The translations under genes and the position numbers were made by a program. 64,000 nucleotides of DNA from Streptococcus mitis subsp. hohhotensis (GTDB taxonomy: Bacteria; Bacillota; Bacilli; Lactobacillales; Streptococcaceae), in NCBI RefSeq assembly GCF_020089495.2, contig NZ_JAIRCA020000010.1, forward strand, positions 1-64,000, written 5' to 3'. Shown here piece by piece: positions 31,152-38,852 of this stretch (the stretch's first letter is position 1; each line of letters opens with the position of its first letter). The notes below the pieces were generated by a model that was not told the origin of the DNA, did no database searches, and saw only the letters and a program-made list of their open reading frames with translations.

Positions 31152-31180
31152 AACCTTGTAACCTAGTTGCAAGGTTTTTT
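31152..31180 (+). terminator. Terminator after ptsI
   Basis: AACCTTG / CAAGGTT stem followed by a T-run. Confidence 0.82.
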
Positions 31181-31277
31181 GACGCATTTTGGAAAAGTAT
31201 GCTCTTATAAAGCCCACTTTTCAATGAGATGGAGGCATGATATAATAGGGGGAAACAAATAGAATAAGAGAGAAATC

Positions 31278-31772
31278 ATGTCTAAAGAAATTGATATTGA
31301 GTATTACCATCAGCTAGCCTTGCAAAAGCAGAAGGAGCACCGTAAAGTTTTAGCCAATCTAAAGAAAAAACCTCCTAAAAATCTAGACAAGATAGCCCAG
31401 CAGATTCACCAAGAAGTCTTTGAGGAGATTGATTGCACTGCCTGTGCTAACTGTTGCAAGACATTGGGGCCTGACTTTAAAGAAGCGGATATTACACGAA
31501 TCGCCAAGTATTTTAAGATGAAATTACCAGCTTTTGAAGCTGAATTTCTTCAGGTAGATGAAGATGGGGATAAGATTTTCAAATCCATGCCCTGTCCATT
31601 TTTAGGAGGAGATAATCTTTGTTCCATCTATGATGTTCGTCCCAAGGCCTGCCGAGAGTTCCCCCATACAGACCGCAAAAAGATTCATCAAATCAACCAT
31701 TTGACGATTAAGAATACCTTGACCTGTCCAGCGGCCTATCTCTTTGTGGAGAAATTAAAGGATAAGTTGTAG
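31278..31772 (+). CDS. YkgJ family cysteine cluster protein
   Basis: A 164-residue protein with two cysteine groups: DCTACANCCKTLGPDF (about residues 51-66), and CPFLGGDNLCSIYDVRPKAC further on. This is the pattern of the zinc- or iron-binding YkgJ/UPF0153 family. The function is not established. An extended -10 (TGaTATAAT, 31238-31246) drives it. Confidence 0.82.
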   Translation: MSKEIDIEYYHQLALQKQKEHRKVLANLKKKPPKNLDKIAQQIHQEVFEEIDCTACANCCKTLGPDFKEADITRIAKYFKMKLPAFEAEFLQVDEDGDKIFKSMPCPFLGGDNLCSIYDVRPKACREFPHTDRKKIHQINHLTIKNTLTCPAAYLFVEKLKDKL

Positions 31773-31829
31773 AGATTTAAAGGATAAAAAATCTCTAATA
31801 ATAACTAGTAATATGAAGGGAGAACTCCT

Positions 31830-32369
31830 GTGCCTAGACCGAAAACAAAAGAGGAACTAGTATTATCCTCTAAGGAAAACTATGAAAAGCTCAATCGTTT
31901 CATCTCCCAACTAAGTGAAGATGAGCTACAGACTCCATTTGATTTTTCAAGAGACCCAAAGAAAAAAGAATCTCACTGGAAAAGGGATAAAAATCTACGG
32001 GATGTCTTGATCCATCTTTATGAATGGCATCAGTTACTTTTGACTTGGGTATATTCTAATCAAGAAGGTCACGAAAGCCCTTTTCTCCCTGAGCTTTATA
32101 ATTGGAAAACTTATGGAGAAATGAATGTCGCTTTTTGGAAGAAGCACCAGAAAACGTCCTTAGAAGAAGCGACTAGACTCCTAGAACAATCACATAGAGA
32201 GGTTTTAGAGTTGATAGAAGTTTTTAGCAATGACGAACTCTTTACCAAAGGTGTCTATAAGTGGACCGGCGGAACAAGTCTAGGTTCCTACTTTGTTAGT
32301 AGCACGTCAAGCCACTATGATTGGGCTCTGAAAAAACTCAAAGCTCATCGGAAGAATTGTAAGGGATAG
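31830..32369 (+). CDS. ClbS/DfsB family four-helix bundle protein
   Basis: A 179-residue DinB-superfamily-like protein starting MPRPKTKEEL, with WKRDKNLRDVLIHLYEWHQLLL in the first half and SSHYDWALKKLK at the end. ClbS of E. coli protects against colibactin; the family in Firmicutes is mostly uncharacterised, so a protective or detoxifying role is only a suggestion. The start is GTG with GAAGGGAG seven bases upstream. Confidence 0.8.
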   Translation: MPRPKTKEELVLSSKENYEKLNRFISQLSEDELQTPFDFSRDPKKKESHWKRDKNLRDVLIHLYEWHQLLLTWVYSNQEGHESPFLPELYNWKTYGEMNVAFWKKHQKTSLEEATRLLEQSHREVLELIEVFSNDELFTKGVYKWTGGTSLGSYFVSSTSSHYDWALKKLKAHRKNCKG

Positions 32370-32410
32370 ATGGCCTATTTGAAATAGAAAGAATGAGTTC
32401 TTTTAAACGT

Positions 32411-32518
32411 AATACTCTTCGAAAATCAAATTCAAACTGCGTCAACGTCGCCTTGCCGTACTCAAGTACAGCCTGCGGCTAGTTTCCTAGTTTGCTTTTT
32501 GATTTTCATTGAGTATAA
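32411..32518 (+). repeat. BOX-type element, boxA-boxC form lacking boxB (copy 2)
   Basis: Starts AATACTCTTCGAAAATC, contains the reverse boxA core GTCGCCTTGCCGTA, and ends TTTTCATTGAGTATA. Between boxA and boxC it has only GTACTcaAGTAC. Lies in the gap between the ClbS-like gene and dhaQ. Confidence 0.88.
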
Positions 32519-32572
32519 GATAAAAGCAAATGGCTACCAAGTGATGGAGCTCTTTTGATTTATACAAGTAAA

Positions 32573-33562
32573 TTACCATGCAAAAGCTGTTGTTGGAGCA
32601 TTGAGCGCTTCTAACCATTGTTTATTTTTCGCAGGGCAAAGAGTTACGGATATACCTGCCATATCCAGACTGGTCATAAATGTTCCTGATTTTATAAAGG
32701 TTATAGTGACTCCTTCAATTTCTAAGAGTTGAAGGAGATCGTTGATAAATATGCCCATTTCTAGGTTGCTAGTAGTGCCTAGATTATTTACAAGCAATAT
32801 AAATTGATCACCCTTCTTCCAATGATAGTGCAATCTTAATTTACTTATAATTTCATTTGCAAGGATTTCCGATGATTGGAATGGGACGATACGATAGCCT
32901 TCTTCGCCATGTATCCCAATACCATAAGAAATATTTCCTTCTTCCAAGTTAAATAGTGGACGGGTGGCTTGGGGGAGACTGGCCGATTTCGTTGCAAAGC
33001 CAATTGTTGCGATTTCGGGAGCAAGTTCATGACCTAAATCAGTTAGTTGCTCGATGTCGGCACCATTTTGAGCTGCATATCCTAGAACTTTATGAAGTAA
33101 AATAGTCCCTGCAAGCCCTCTTCCTCTAATTTGAAATCTATTGTGAGGTTCAATAGAAATATCGTCGTGTGCTAGACTATAGCCGACCTTAATTCCTTCT
33201 TGTCTAGCAGTATTAATGGCCCAGCTAAATTCTTTGATGTCTGCTTCGAAATTTTTTATAATGATGAAGACACCGTGACCATTGTTTAAAAAACGAATGG
33301 ACTCTAAGATTTCAGTTCTTGTAGGAGGAGTAAATAATTGGCCATAGATAGCAGCAGTAAGCATTCCTTCTCCCACATATCCAATATGCGCAGGTTCGTG
33401 ACCGGAACCTCCACCCGACAATATTGGAACCTGATGAGGATTGCGATTTTTTTGATAGACTAGTGGTAAAGTAGGGTGTTTTTCTAATTCAGGATGACTG
33501 CTGACAGTTGCCGAAATGTAACTTGAAATAATTTTCTGTTTATGATTTGAAATAAATGTCAT
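32573..33562 (-). CDS. dhaQ: DhaQ, DhaK-like co-activator
   Basis: A 329-residue DhaK paralogue. The Dha-binding histidine (GIHGEEGYR) and GGGSGHEPAHIGYVG are kept, but the kinase motif NYSGD of the DhaK at 34243 reads NFEAD here and neighbouring positions differ. In Lactococcus lactis DhaQ binds dihydroxyacetone and helps DhaS switch on dhaKLM; the same divergent order here supports that role. It overlaps dhaS by 4 bases. Confidence 0.85.
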   Translation of the reverse strand: MTFISNHKQKIISSYISATVSSHPELEKHPTLPLVYQKNRNPHQVPILSGGGSGHEPAHIGYVGEGMLTAAIYGQLFTPPTRTEILESIRFLNNGHGVFIIIKNFEADIKEFSWAINTARQEGIKVGYSLAHDDISIEPHNRFQIRGRGLAGTILLHKVLGYAAQNGADIEQLTDLGHELAPEIATIGFATKSASLPQATRPLFNLEEGNISYGIGIHGEEGYRIVPFQSSEILANEIISKLRLHYHWKKGDQFILLVNNLGTTSNLEMGIFINDLLQLLEIEGVTITFIKSGTFMTSLDMAGISVTLCPAKNKQWLEALNAPTTAFAW

Positions 33563-34089
33563 TGTGGTCTCTTTCCAATAATTGTCATGATTAGAAAGTC
33601 TGGTTGTGGAACTGGACTTTTTTTATTGACGTAAGCCTTCACGATTTCTGCTAGAGCATGTGAATGATAGTCTAACAAAAAACAAGTATAAGCAGATGAA
33701 TCGATATCAATCTGACCGTATTCTCTTAAAATTTTTGATACAAGCAAGCGACAGTAGCTGATAAAGTGATCATAGAAGTTATTTTGCCCTTGAATATCAA
33801 AAAGTTGAATATAAAAGTCACGCTCTTGTTCGAAATAAAGAAATAATTCTTGTAATAGTTTTTGGCCTGAAATGAAGTCCAAGTTATTGGTGATATACTC
33901 GGTTAAGTCATTTTCAAATATCCAGTCTAGCAATTCATATTTGTCAAGAAAGTGATTATAAAAGGTCTGTCTACGAATGCCAGCAGATTCCATGATATCT
34001 ACAATGGAGATTTTATCAAATTCTCTAGTAGCTAATAGGTCTCTAAATGCCTTGGCAATCCGTTTTTTTGTAATAAGTGATGATGCCAT
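33559..34089 (-). CDS. dhaS: DhaS, TetR family activator of the dha operon
   Basis: A 176-residue TetR-type regulator with N-terminal helix-turn-helix (FDKISIVDIMESAGIRRQTFYNHF, read in parts) and a C-terminal effector/partner domain. In L. lactis DhaS is an activator that works with DhaQ. It is divergent from dhaKLM, and the 22-base operator-like palindrome at 34152-34173 is in the shared region. Confidence 0.88.
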   Translation of the reverse strand: MASSLITKKRIAKAFRDLLATREFDKISIVDIMESAGIRRQTFYNHFLDKYELLDWIFENDLTEYITNNLDFISGQKLLQELFLYFEQERDFYIQLFDIQGQNNFYDHFISYCRLLVSKILREYGQIDIDSSAYTCFLLDYHSHALAEIVKAYVNKKSPVPQPDFLIMTIIGKRPQ

Positions 34090-34151
34090 AGGAAACCTTT
34101 CTTTTACTTACTTCATTTTATCAAAAAATTTTTTTAAATGGGTTTAAAAGG

Positions 34152-34173
34152 GGACAAATAATAGAATCTGTCC
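34152..34173. promoter_or_regulatory. DhaS operator candidate
   Basis: GGACAAAT-N6-ATCTGTCC. This has the same 8-6-8 layout as the L. lactis DhaS site as recalled (GGACACAT-N6-ATTTGTCC). It ends one base before the dhaK -35, a position expected for an activator. Confidence 0.8.
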
Positions 34174-34174
34174 C

Positions 34175-34216
34175 TTATCATCCAGCAATAAAAAATATAT
34201 AATGAAAACGAAAACA
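34175..34216 (+). promoter_or_regulatory. dhaKLM promoter with cre site
   Basis: TTATCA (34175-34180), 17-base spacer, TATAAT (34198-34203). TGAAAACGAAAACA (34203-34216) fits the cre pattern TGnAAnCGnWnnCA at every position and covers the predicted transcription start. Confidence 0.82.
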
Positions 34217-34242
34217 AAGGTAGATGCCGAAAGGAATTTCTC

Positions 34243-35232
34243 ATGAAAAAAATTATAAATGAACCGACACAGGTTGTTGATGAAATGTTGCAGGGGTTGT
34301 CATTCATGCATGATGCCTTGGTTGAACGCTTAGATGGTTTTGATGTCATCGTTAGAAAGGCAGAAAAGACAGGAAAAGTTGGACTCATTTCAGGTGGAGG
34401 TTCAGGACATGAACCAAGTCATGCTGGATTTGTAGGAGATGGAATGTTGTCTGCTGCCATTTGTGGAGCAGTCTTCACTTCACCTACTCCGGACCAAATT
34501 TTAGAAGCCATTAAGGCGGCTGATGAAGGTGCTGGAGTTTTCATGGTCATCAAGAACTATTCTGGTGACATTATGAACTTTGAAATTGCACAAGAACTTG
34601 CTGAAATGGAAGGTATTGATGTAGCAAGTGTTGTTGTTGATGATGATATCGCTGTTGAAAATAGTCTCTATACCCAAGGCCGTCGAGGTGTTGCAGGTAC
34701 TATATTAGTCCATAAAATTTTGGGTGCTGCAGCTCGTTCTGGTAAATCATTATCTGAAATGAAGGACTTGGCCGATAAACTTGTCTTAGAAATTAAAACA
34801 ATTGGGCTGGCCTTGTCTGGAGCAACCGTTCCTGAGGTTGGGAAACCAGGATTTATTCTAGAAGATGATGAATTTGAATATGGAGTTGGTATTCATGGTG
34901 AGCCAGGATATAAAAAAGAGAAAATGCAACCTTCAGCACAATTGGCTTCAGAATTGGTTGAAAAATTATCTGAAGGTTTCCAACTTAAGGCTGATGAACG
35001 CTATGGCCTTCTTATTAATGGTTTAGGAAGCACTCCTCTTATTGAACAATACGTATTTGCGAATGATGTGGCTAAATTACTCCATGAAAAAGGTGTTGAG
35101 TTGGCATTTAAGAAAATTGGAAACTATATGACATCAATTGATATGGCTGGATTATCATTAACATTGATTCGATTAGTCGATGATGAGTGGTTGGATGCTC
35201 TAAATGCACCTGTTACTACCCCAGCTTGGTAA
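34243..35232 (+). CDS. dhaK: Dihydroxyacetone kinase subunit DhaK
   Basis: A 329-residue substrate-binding subunit. The histidine that binds dihydroxyacetone covalently is in GIHGEPGYK; GGGSGHEPSHAGFVGDG and NYSGDIMNF supply the other active-site residues. DhaK, DhaL and DhaM together phosphorylate dihydroxyacetone using the PTS phosphate chain, giving a glycolytic intermediate. Confidence 0.95.
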   Translation: MKKIINEPTQVVDEMLQGLSFMHDALVERLDGFDVIVRKAEKTGKVGLISGGGSGHEPSHAGFVGDGMLSAAICGAVFTSPTPDQILEAIKAADEGAGVFMVIKNYSGDIMNFEIAQELAEMEGIDVASVVVDDDIAVENSLYTQGRRGVAGTILVHKILGAAARSGKSLSEMKDLADKLVLEIKTIGLALSGATVPEVGKPGFILEDDEFEYGVGIHGEPGYKKEKMQPSAQLASELVEKLSEGFQLKADERYGLLINGLGSTPLIEQYVFANDVAKLLHEKGVELAFKKIGNYMTSIDMAGLSLTLIRLVDDEWLDALNAPVTTPAW

Positions 35233-35253
35233 AACTCAAGGAGGAAATGTCGC

Positions 35254-35829
35254 ATGGATGTTGAACAAGTACTTGAATGGATGAAGATTTTCAATGAAAA
35301 GATTCAGGAACAGAAAGATTACCTTAGTGAGCTAGACACCCCTATAGGAGATGGAGACCACGGTGGAAATATGGCGCGTGGCATGGCTGCAGTTATGGAA
35401 AACTTAGAAGGAAAGCAATTTGAGACCAGCAGTGATGTGTTTAAACTTGTCTCAATGCAACTACTGAGTAAGGTAGGTGGTGCTTCTGGTCCCTTGTATG
35501 GTTCTGCTTTTATGGGAATGTCCAAGGTTGCTTCTAATTCGAAATTAGAAGAAACTTTACAAAGTGGTCTGGATATGATTGTCAAACGAGGGAAAGCAGA
35601 AGTTGGAGAAAAGACAATGGTTGATGTTTGGACTCCTGTTATTGCTACCTTGTCTGCTGGCCAATTGACTCAAGAGGTTATTGATAAGGTAGTGAATGCT
35701 ACCAAAGATTTACTTGCAACTAAAGGAAGGGCATCTTATGTAGGAGAACGTTCTCTTGGACATATTGATCCTGGATCATTCTCATCAGGATTACTATTTA
35801 CTGCTCTTTTAGAAACTGGGGTGGTTTGA
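35254..35829 (+). CDS. dhaL: Dihydroxyacetone kinase subunit DhaL
   Basis: A 191-residue ADP-binding subunit. The Mg-ADP aspartates are in DTPIGDGDHGGNM, and GGASGPLYGSAFMGM is the nucleotide loop. It carries a tightly bound ADP that is rephosphorylated by DhaM. GGAGGAAA precedes the start; the stop overlaps the dhaM ATG (TGATG). Confidence 0.95.
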   Translation: MDVEQVLEWMKIFNEKIQEQKDYLSELDTPIGDGDHGGNMARGMAAVMENLEGKQFETSSDVFKLVSMQLLSKVGGASGPLYGSAFMGMSKVASNSKLEETLQSGLDMIVKRGKAEVGEKTMVDVWTPVIATLSAGQLTQEVIDKVVNATKDLLATKGRASYVGERSLGHIDPGSFSSGLLFTALLETGVV

Positions 35830-36203
35830 TGGGAAGTATTGGTCTTGTTATCGTTTCACATTCCAAACACATTGCAGAAGGTGTTGTTGAACTGATTAGT
35901 GAAGTAGCTAAAGATGTTCCAATTACTTATGTAGGAGGAACCGAAGATGGAGGAATTGGAACAAGTTTTGATCAAGTGGATAGGGTTGTTTCCGAAAATC
36001 CAGCAGATACTTTATTAGCTTTTTTTGACCTAGGTTCTGCTAAAATGAACTTAGAAATGGTGGCTGATTTCAGTGATAAAAGTATCGTCATCAATAGGGT
36101 TCCAATTGTAGAAGGTGCCTATACTGCAGCTGCTCTTCTTCAGGCTGGTGCAGAACTGTCAGTTATTCAAACACAGTTGGCGGAGCTTGAAATCAATAAA
36201 TAA
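35829..36203 (+). CDS. dhaM: PTS-dependent phosphotransferase subunit DhaM
   Basis: A 124-residue mannose-type EIIA-like protein. The phosphorylated histidine is in IVSHSKHIAEG. It receives phosphate from HPr and hands it to DhaL-ADP. Short form without fused HPr/EI domains, as in lactic acid bacteria. An in-frame TTG one codon earlier is less likely than the ATG at 35829. Confidence 0.93.
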   Translation: MGSIGLVIVSHSKHIAEGVVELISEVAKDVPITYVGGTEDGGIGTSFDQVDRVVSENPADTLLAFFDLGSAKMNLEMVADFSDKSIVINRVPIVEGAYTAAALLQAGAELSVIQTQLAELEINK

Positions 36204-36942
36204 GGAATTTTACTATAACTCTTTTTATAGGTGGGTTATTGATTATCTCAACTATCAAATTTTAAGTAAATAATTTCAAAATCAGAAAGGGATTGCTTTG
36301 GGCAGTTCCTTTTTAATGTAAAAGGAGTGGAATCATAGCGTTTCTAAATTGTTAATACTCTTCGAAAATCAAATTCAAACCACGTCAACGTCGCCTTGCC
36401 GTACTCAAGTACAGCCTGCGGCTAGTTTCCTAGTTTGCTCTTTGATTTTCATTGAGTATAATAATTCAAAACTGATTGTGATGGGACTATTCTAACTTTA
36501 GAATCCTTCAAAAATTAAAATTTAAGGCAATCAATGGCTTAGAATAGTGCGAAAACATTTAGTTTATAGGAATTCTAGGTCTAGGATTACATGGATATTT
36601 ATGAAATTAGGGTGTTCGATAGTTAGGATTGATCTATTCTGAAAGATTTGGGTTGTCAATCTTCTAGAATAGTAGTTTACCAATGAATTTTGTTGAAAGA
36701 TTCCTTGTTTTATGGTAGTCTAAAGTAAAAGAAAGCCTTTTCATTGTATTTGTATCTTTAATCTGACTTGCTTTAGGTCTAGAATAAGGATAGATCTTTT
36801 TGGGATTTTAAATAACAATTATATTTTCACTTGCAAAAAATGTATTTGAACTCTATCTAATGTAGAAGAAGGAAATATCATGAAACGTTTATGACTTGTT
36901 GGAAAGAGAATGTGAGCTAAAAATGGATTTAGGAGTAGGTAG
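36204..36942. other. Long AT-rich gap: terminator, BOX element, repeated decamers
   Basis: No gene is supported in these 739 bases. They hold a terminator-like stem for dhaKLM (AAAGGGATTGC / GCAGTTCCTTT, 36288-36316), a BOX-type repeat (36354-36463), and several copies of TTAGAATAGT in both orientations (36486-36495 minus, 36539-36548 plus, TAGAATAGT 36666 plus). The rest looks like decayed intergenic DNA. Confidence 0.6.
36354..36463 (+). repeat. BOX-type element, boxA-boxC form lacking boxB (copy 3)
   Basis: Nearly identical to copy 2: AATACTCTTCGAAAATC at the left, CGTCGCCTTGCCGTACTC, the mini-palindrome GTACTcaAGTAC, then GCGGCTAGTTTCC and the TTTTCATTGAGTATAAT end. Confidence 0.88.
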
Positions 36943-37674
36943 ATGAGTAATCTAGAATCAATTCGTAAAGCGCATATCATCGTGTGGAGTGCCTATCTAT
37001 TTTTATCATTAAGGGCGCCGCTAATTAGCAGCACAGAGTATTTCTTGCTTATTTTTTTAGCATTTCTCTATTCAATAGTATCGTTACCTATATACTCTGT
37101 GAAGAATAAAATAGTATCCATTTGTCTGGCTATAAACTCAATTCTGTTAATGAGTTTTCCAATTTTAATCAATAAATTTTTCCCAAGAAATGTTTCTACT
37201 TATATCGTATTAATAAGTATTTTTATCCTGGAGTTCTTAATCTTTAATATAATTGGTAAAGATTTTGACACTAGATTAGCTAATGAATATAGGAAAATCA
37301 GTCAGTTTAAAAGTAAGATATCTCAATCTCCTTGGATAAAATATTTAGAGATTTCTAGTTTTATATTAACTATATTTCCATTTATTCTTCATGGTACAGT
37401 TGATAATCATGTATTGACTCTTATCTTTTTGATAAAAATTTGTGTAGATATGACGATAAAGGTTCTATTAAACAGAATTTTTAAGACAAGTGAGGTAATG
37501 AAAAGGAGGATATTTTTTCTTTTTGTACTAGATTTGATGATCTATATATTTTTAGGCTATGTTTTAGCAATGCAAAAAGATGGATATCTGTTTTCAATTC
37601 TACTAATTTTTTCTAATTTTTCACTTCCCTTTATCAGAGAAAAAGAGTATGAATTATTTAAAAATAAGAAGTGA
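36943..37674 (+). CDS. Multi-pass membrane protein, unknown function
   Basis: A 243-residue hydrophobic protein with about six or seven predicted membrane segments, for example YFLLIFLAFLYSIVSLPIY, YIVLISIFILEFLIF and FFLFVLDLMIYIFLGYV. No family motif is recognised. AGGAG precedes the ATG. AT content is clearly higher than in the neighbouring core genes, and it opens a pocket of small membrane proteins, which suggests accessory DNA. Immunity-type or transport-type function would be guesswork. Confidence 0.7.
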   Translation: MSNLESIRKAHIIVWSAYLFLSLRAPLISSTEYFLLIFLAFLYSIVSLPIYSVKNKIVSICLAINSILLMSFPILINKFFPRNVSTYIVLISIFILEFLIFNIIGKDFDTRLANEYRKISQFKSKISQSPWIKYLEISSFILTIFPFILHGTVDNHVLTLIFLIKICVDMTIKVLLNRIFKTSEVMKRRIFFLFVLDLMIYIFLGYVLAMQKDGYLFSILLIFSNFSLPFIREKEYELFKNKK

Positions 37675-37818
37675 GACAAATAGGGTTACATCTTCCTTCT
37701 CTTTAAAATCAAATAGTGAAAGGATATCTTATCTAGGTAACAAAGTGCTTTAAACGCAGTCGACGATTACTGATTAGAGAACTATCCTAACCATGCAACA
37801 TTAAAGAGGAGAAATCTT

Positions 37819-37959
37819 ATGAAACTCGTATCACCAAATAATTATGCTGGTATTGAGTAGGAAGAAATGAGATGCCTTGATGGGGAATTATTTCTACATA
37901 AAGAAGGGGAATGTTACAGTAAACGTAGCCAATACTTATTTTATGAGGATAGAAGATGA
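37819..37959 (+). pseudogene. Broken small peptide gene with in-frame amber codon
   Basis: An excellent ribosome site (AGAGGAGA, 8 bases) leads to an ATG at 37819. After 13 codons an in-frame TAG (37858-37860) interrupts, and the same frame then runs on 32 codons to a TGA at 37957. The part around the TAG reads NYAGIE-stop-EEMRCLDGE, which resembles the end of a double-glycine type leader peptide (EEM..LDGG), with GG changed to GE. The TGA overlaps the next gene's ATG (ATGA). Likely a decayed peptide gene; homology is not proven. Confidence 0.45.
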
Positions 37960-38135
37960 TTCGACTAAGTGATAAAGTTAGACTAATATTTGCTCTTTTA
38001 GGAGTAAGTTCCATATTGGTTAGTATGTATCTTATACCTTTTATTAAAACTGAGAATAAATTTTGGGAAATACTTTTATTTATATTAGGTGTATTGCTAA
38101 TTGGTATTGGGTTACTAAATCCCCCAAAAAATTAA
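37956..38135 (+). CDS. Small two-helix membrane protein (59 aa)
   Basis: Begins MIRLSDKVRLIFALLGVSS and ends LLNPPKN, with two hydrophobic helices (about residues 9-27 and 35-53) separated by FIKTENKFWE. Its ATG overlaps the stop of the broken peptide frame by ATGA, which implies former translational coupling. Short two-helix proteins next to peptide genes are often immunity proteins, but nothing here proves that. Confidence 0.55.
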   Translation: MIRLSDKVRLIFALLGVSSILVSMYLIPFIKTENKFWEILLFILGVLLIGIGLLNPPKN

Positions 38136-38138
38136 ATT

Positions 38139-38150
38139 TTAGAATAGTAT
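38139..38150 (+). repeat. Short direct repeat TTAGAATAGTAT, copy 1
   Basis: Follows the 59-residue gene. The identical 12-mer recurs at 38729-38740 after the 81-residue gene, and bases beyond it stay similar (TAGTgAGTAgGTAATCA against GGGTtAGTtAATCA), so the repeated unit is about 30 bases. Confidence 0.6.
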
Positions 38151-38252
38151 TAGTGAGTAGGTAATCATTTATTGATTGGATTTTTTAATGCTATTGATGA
38201 ATGGAATGGGATGGAAAAAGTGACAATAAATTAAGAACAGGATGATAGTATT

Positions 38253-38465
38253 ATGATGCTTATTTTAATTTTGATGGTTGTGGTGTTTCTGTATTATGTA
38301 ATTACAGAGTATTTTCAGAATAGTTATATTGACTGTATACTATTTCTAACATTGCTGATTTCTCATTTGATATGGGATTACTATTTTTTACCCATTGAAG
38401 TCTTAGTAGCATTAAGTGGAGTAAATTTGTTGTCAAGATTTTTCAAAAAAAAGAGAAGTCAATAG
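38253..38465 (+). CDS. Small membrane protein (70 aa), unknown
   Basis: A 70-residue protein with two hydrophobic helices (about residues 2-18 and 26-45) and a basic tail RFFKKKRSQ that would stay in the cytosol. AGGATGAT lies about seven bases before the start. Not recognised. It is part of the AT-rich pocket and separated from the next gene by 21 bases. Confidence 0.55.
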   Translation: MMLILILMVVVFLYYVITEYFQNSYIDCILFLTLLISHLIWDYYFLPIEVLVALSGVNLLSRFFKKKRSQ

Positions 38466-38486
38466 ATTTGCTAGTGGATTACTAAG

Positions 38487-38732
38487 ATGAAAGGTAAAAT
38501 TGGGATATTTAAAATGAAACATTTTTTTGCAGGATTTGGTGAAATAAACTTTATAAATTATCTTTTGTATATATGTGTAGGACTAGCCCCTCTTTTTCAT
38601 ATGTATGTCATAGATTCGGAAATGAGTTTTGTGAAAATAGTGTTATCTATTTTGGGAGTCATATTTGTATGTATTTTAACTATTGCTCGAATTTATAGAA
38701 GATTTTTCTATAATAAAAATAAACTTGATTAG
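38487..38732 (+). CDS. Small membrane protein (81 aa), unknown
   Basis: An 81-residue protein with two hydrophobic helices (YLLYICVGLAPLFHMYV and IVLSILGVIFVCILTIA) and a basic C-terminal tail. The start could also be at the internal Met10, since no clear ribosome site precedes 38487. Not recognised. A direct repeat TTAGAATAGTAT follows its stop, the same that follows the 59-residue gene. Confidence 0.55.
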   Translation: MKGKIGIFKMKHFFAGFGEINFINYLLYICVGLAPLFHMYVIDSEMSFVKIVLSILGVIFVCILTIARIYRRFFYNKNKLD

Positions 38733-38740
38733 AATAGTAT
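38729..38740 (+). repeat. Short direct repeat TTAGAATAGTAT, copy 2
   Basis: Second copy of the 12-mer at 38139-38150. It overlaps the stop codon of the 81-residue gene. Confidence 0.6.
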
Positions 38741-38852
38741 GGGTTAGTTAATCAATTAGAACTATTATTCTTTGTGGTACTATACTACTTTTAAGTTTTA
38801 ACATTGAACAGCTGGCTGAAGTGAAAGTTATTTATCTTAGGAAGGAAACTCA

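Noticed and set aside
31770-31797. Terminator after the YkgJ-type gene
   Set aside because: AGAGATTT / AAATCTCT pairs well but the tail is AATAATAAC, not T-rich.
37858-37860. Selenocysteine or pyrrolysine recoding at the in-frame TAG
   Set aside because: Streptococci are not known to have pyrrolysine machinery, TAG is not the selenocysteine codon, and no structure suggests recoding; nonsense mutation is simpler.
37817-38014. 65-codon minus-strand frame in the accessory pocket
   Set aside because: It runs antisense to the broken peptide frame and the 59-residue gene, both of which have a better ribosome site and codon context.
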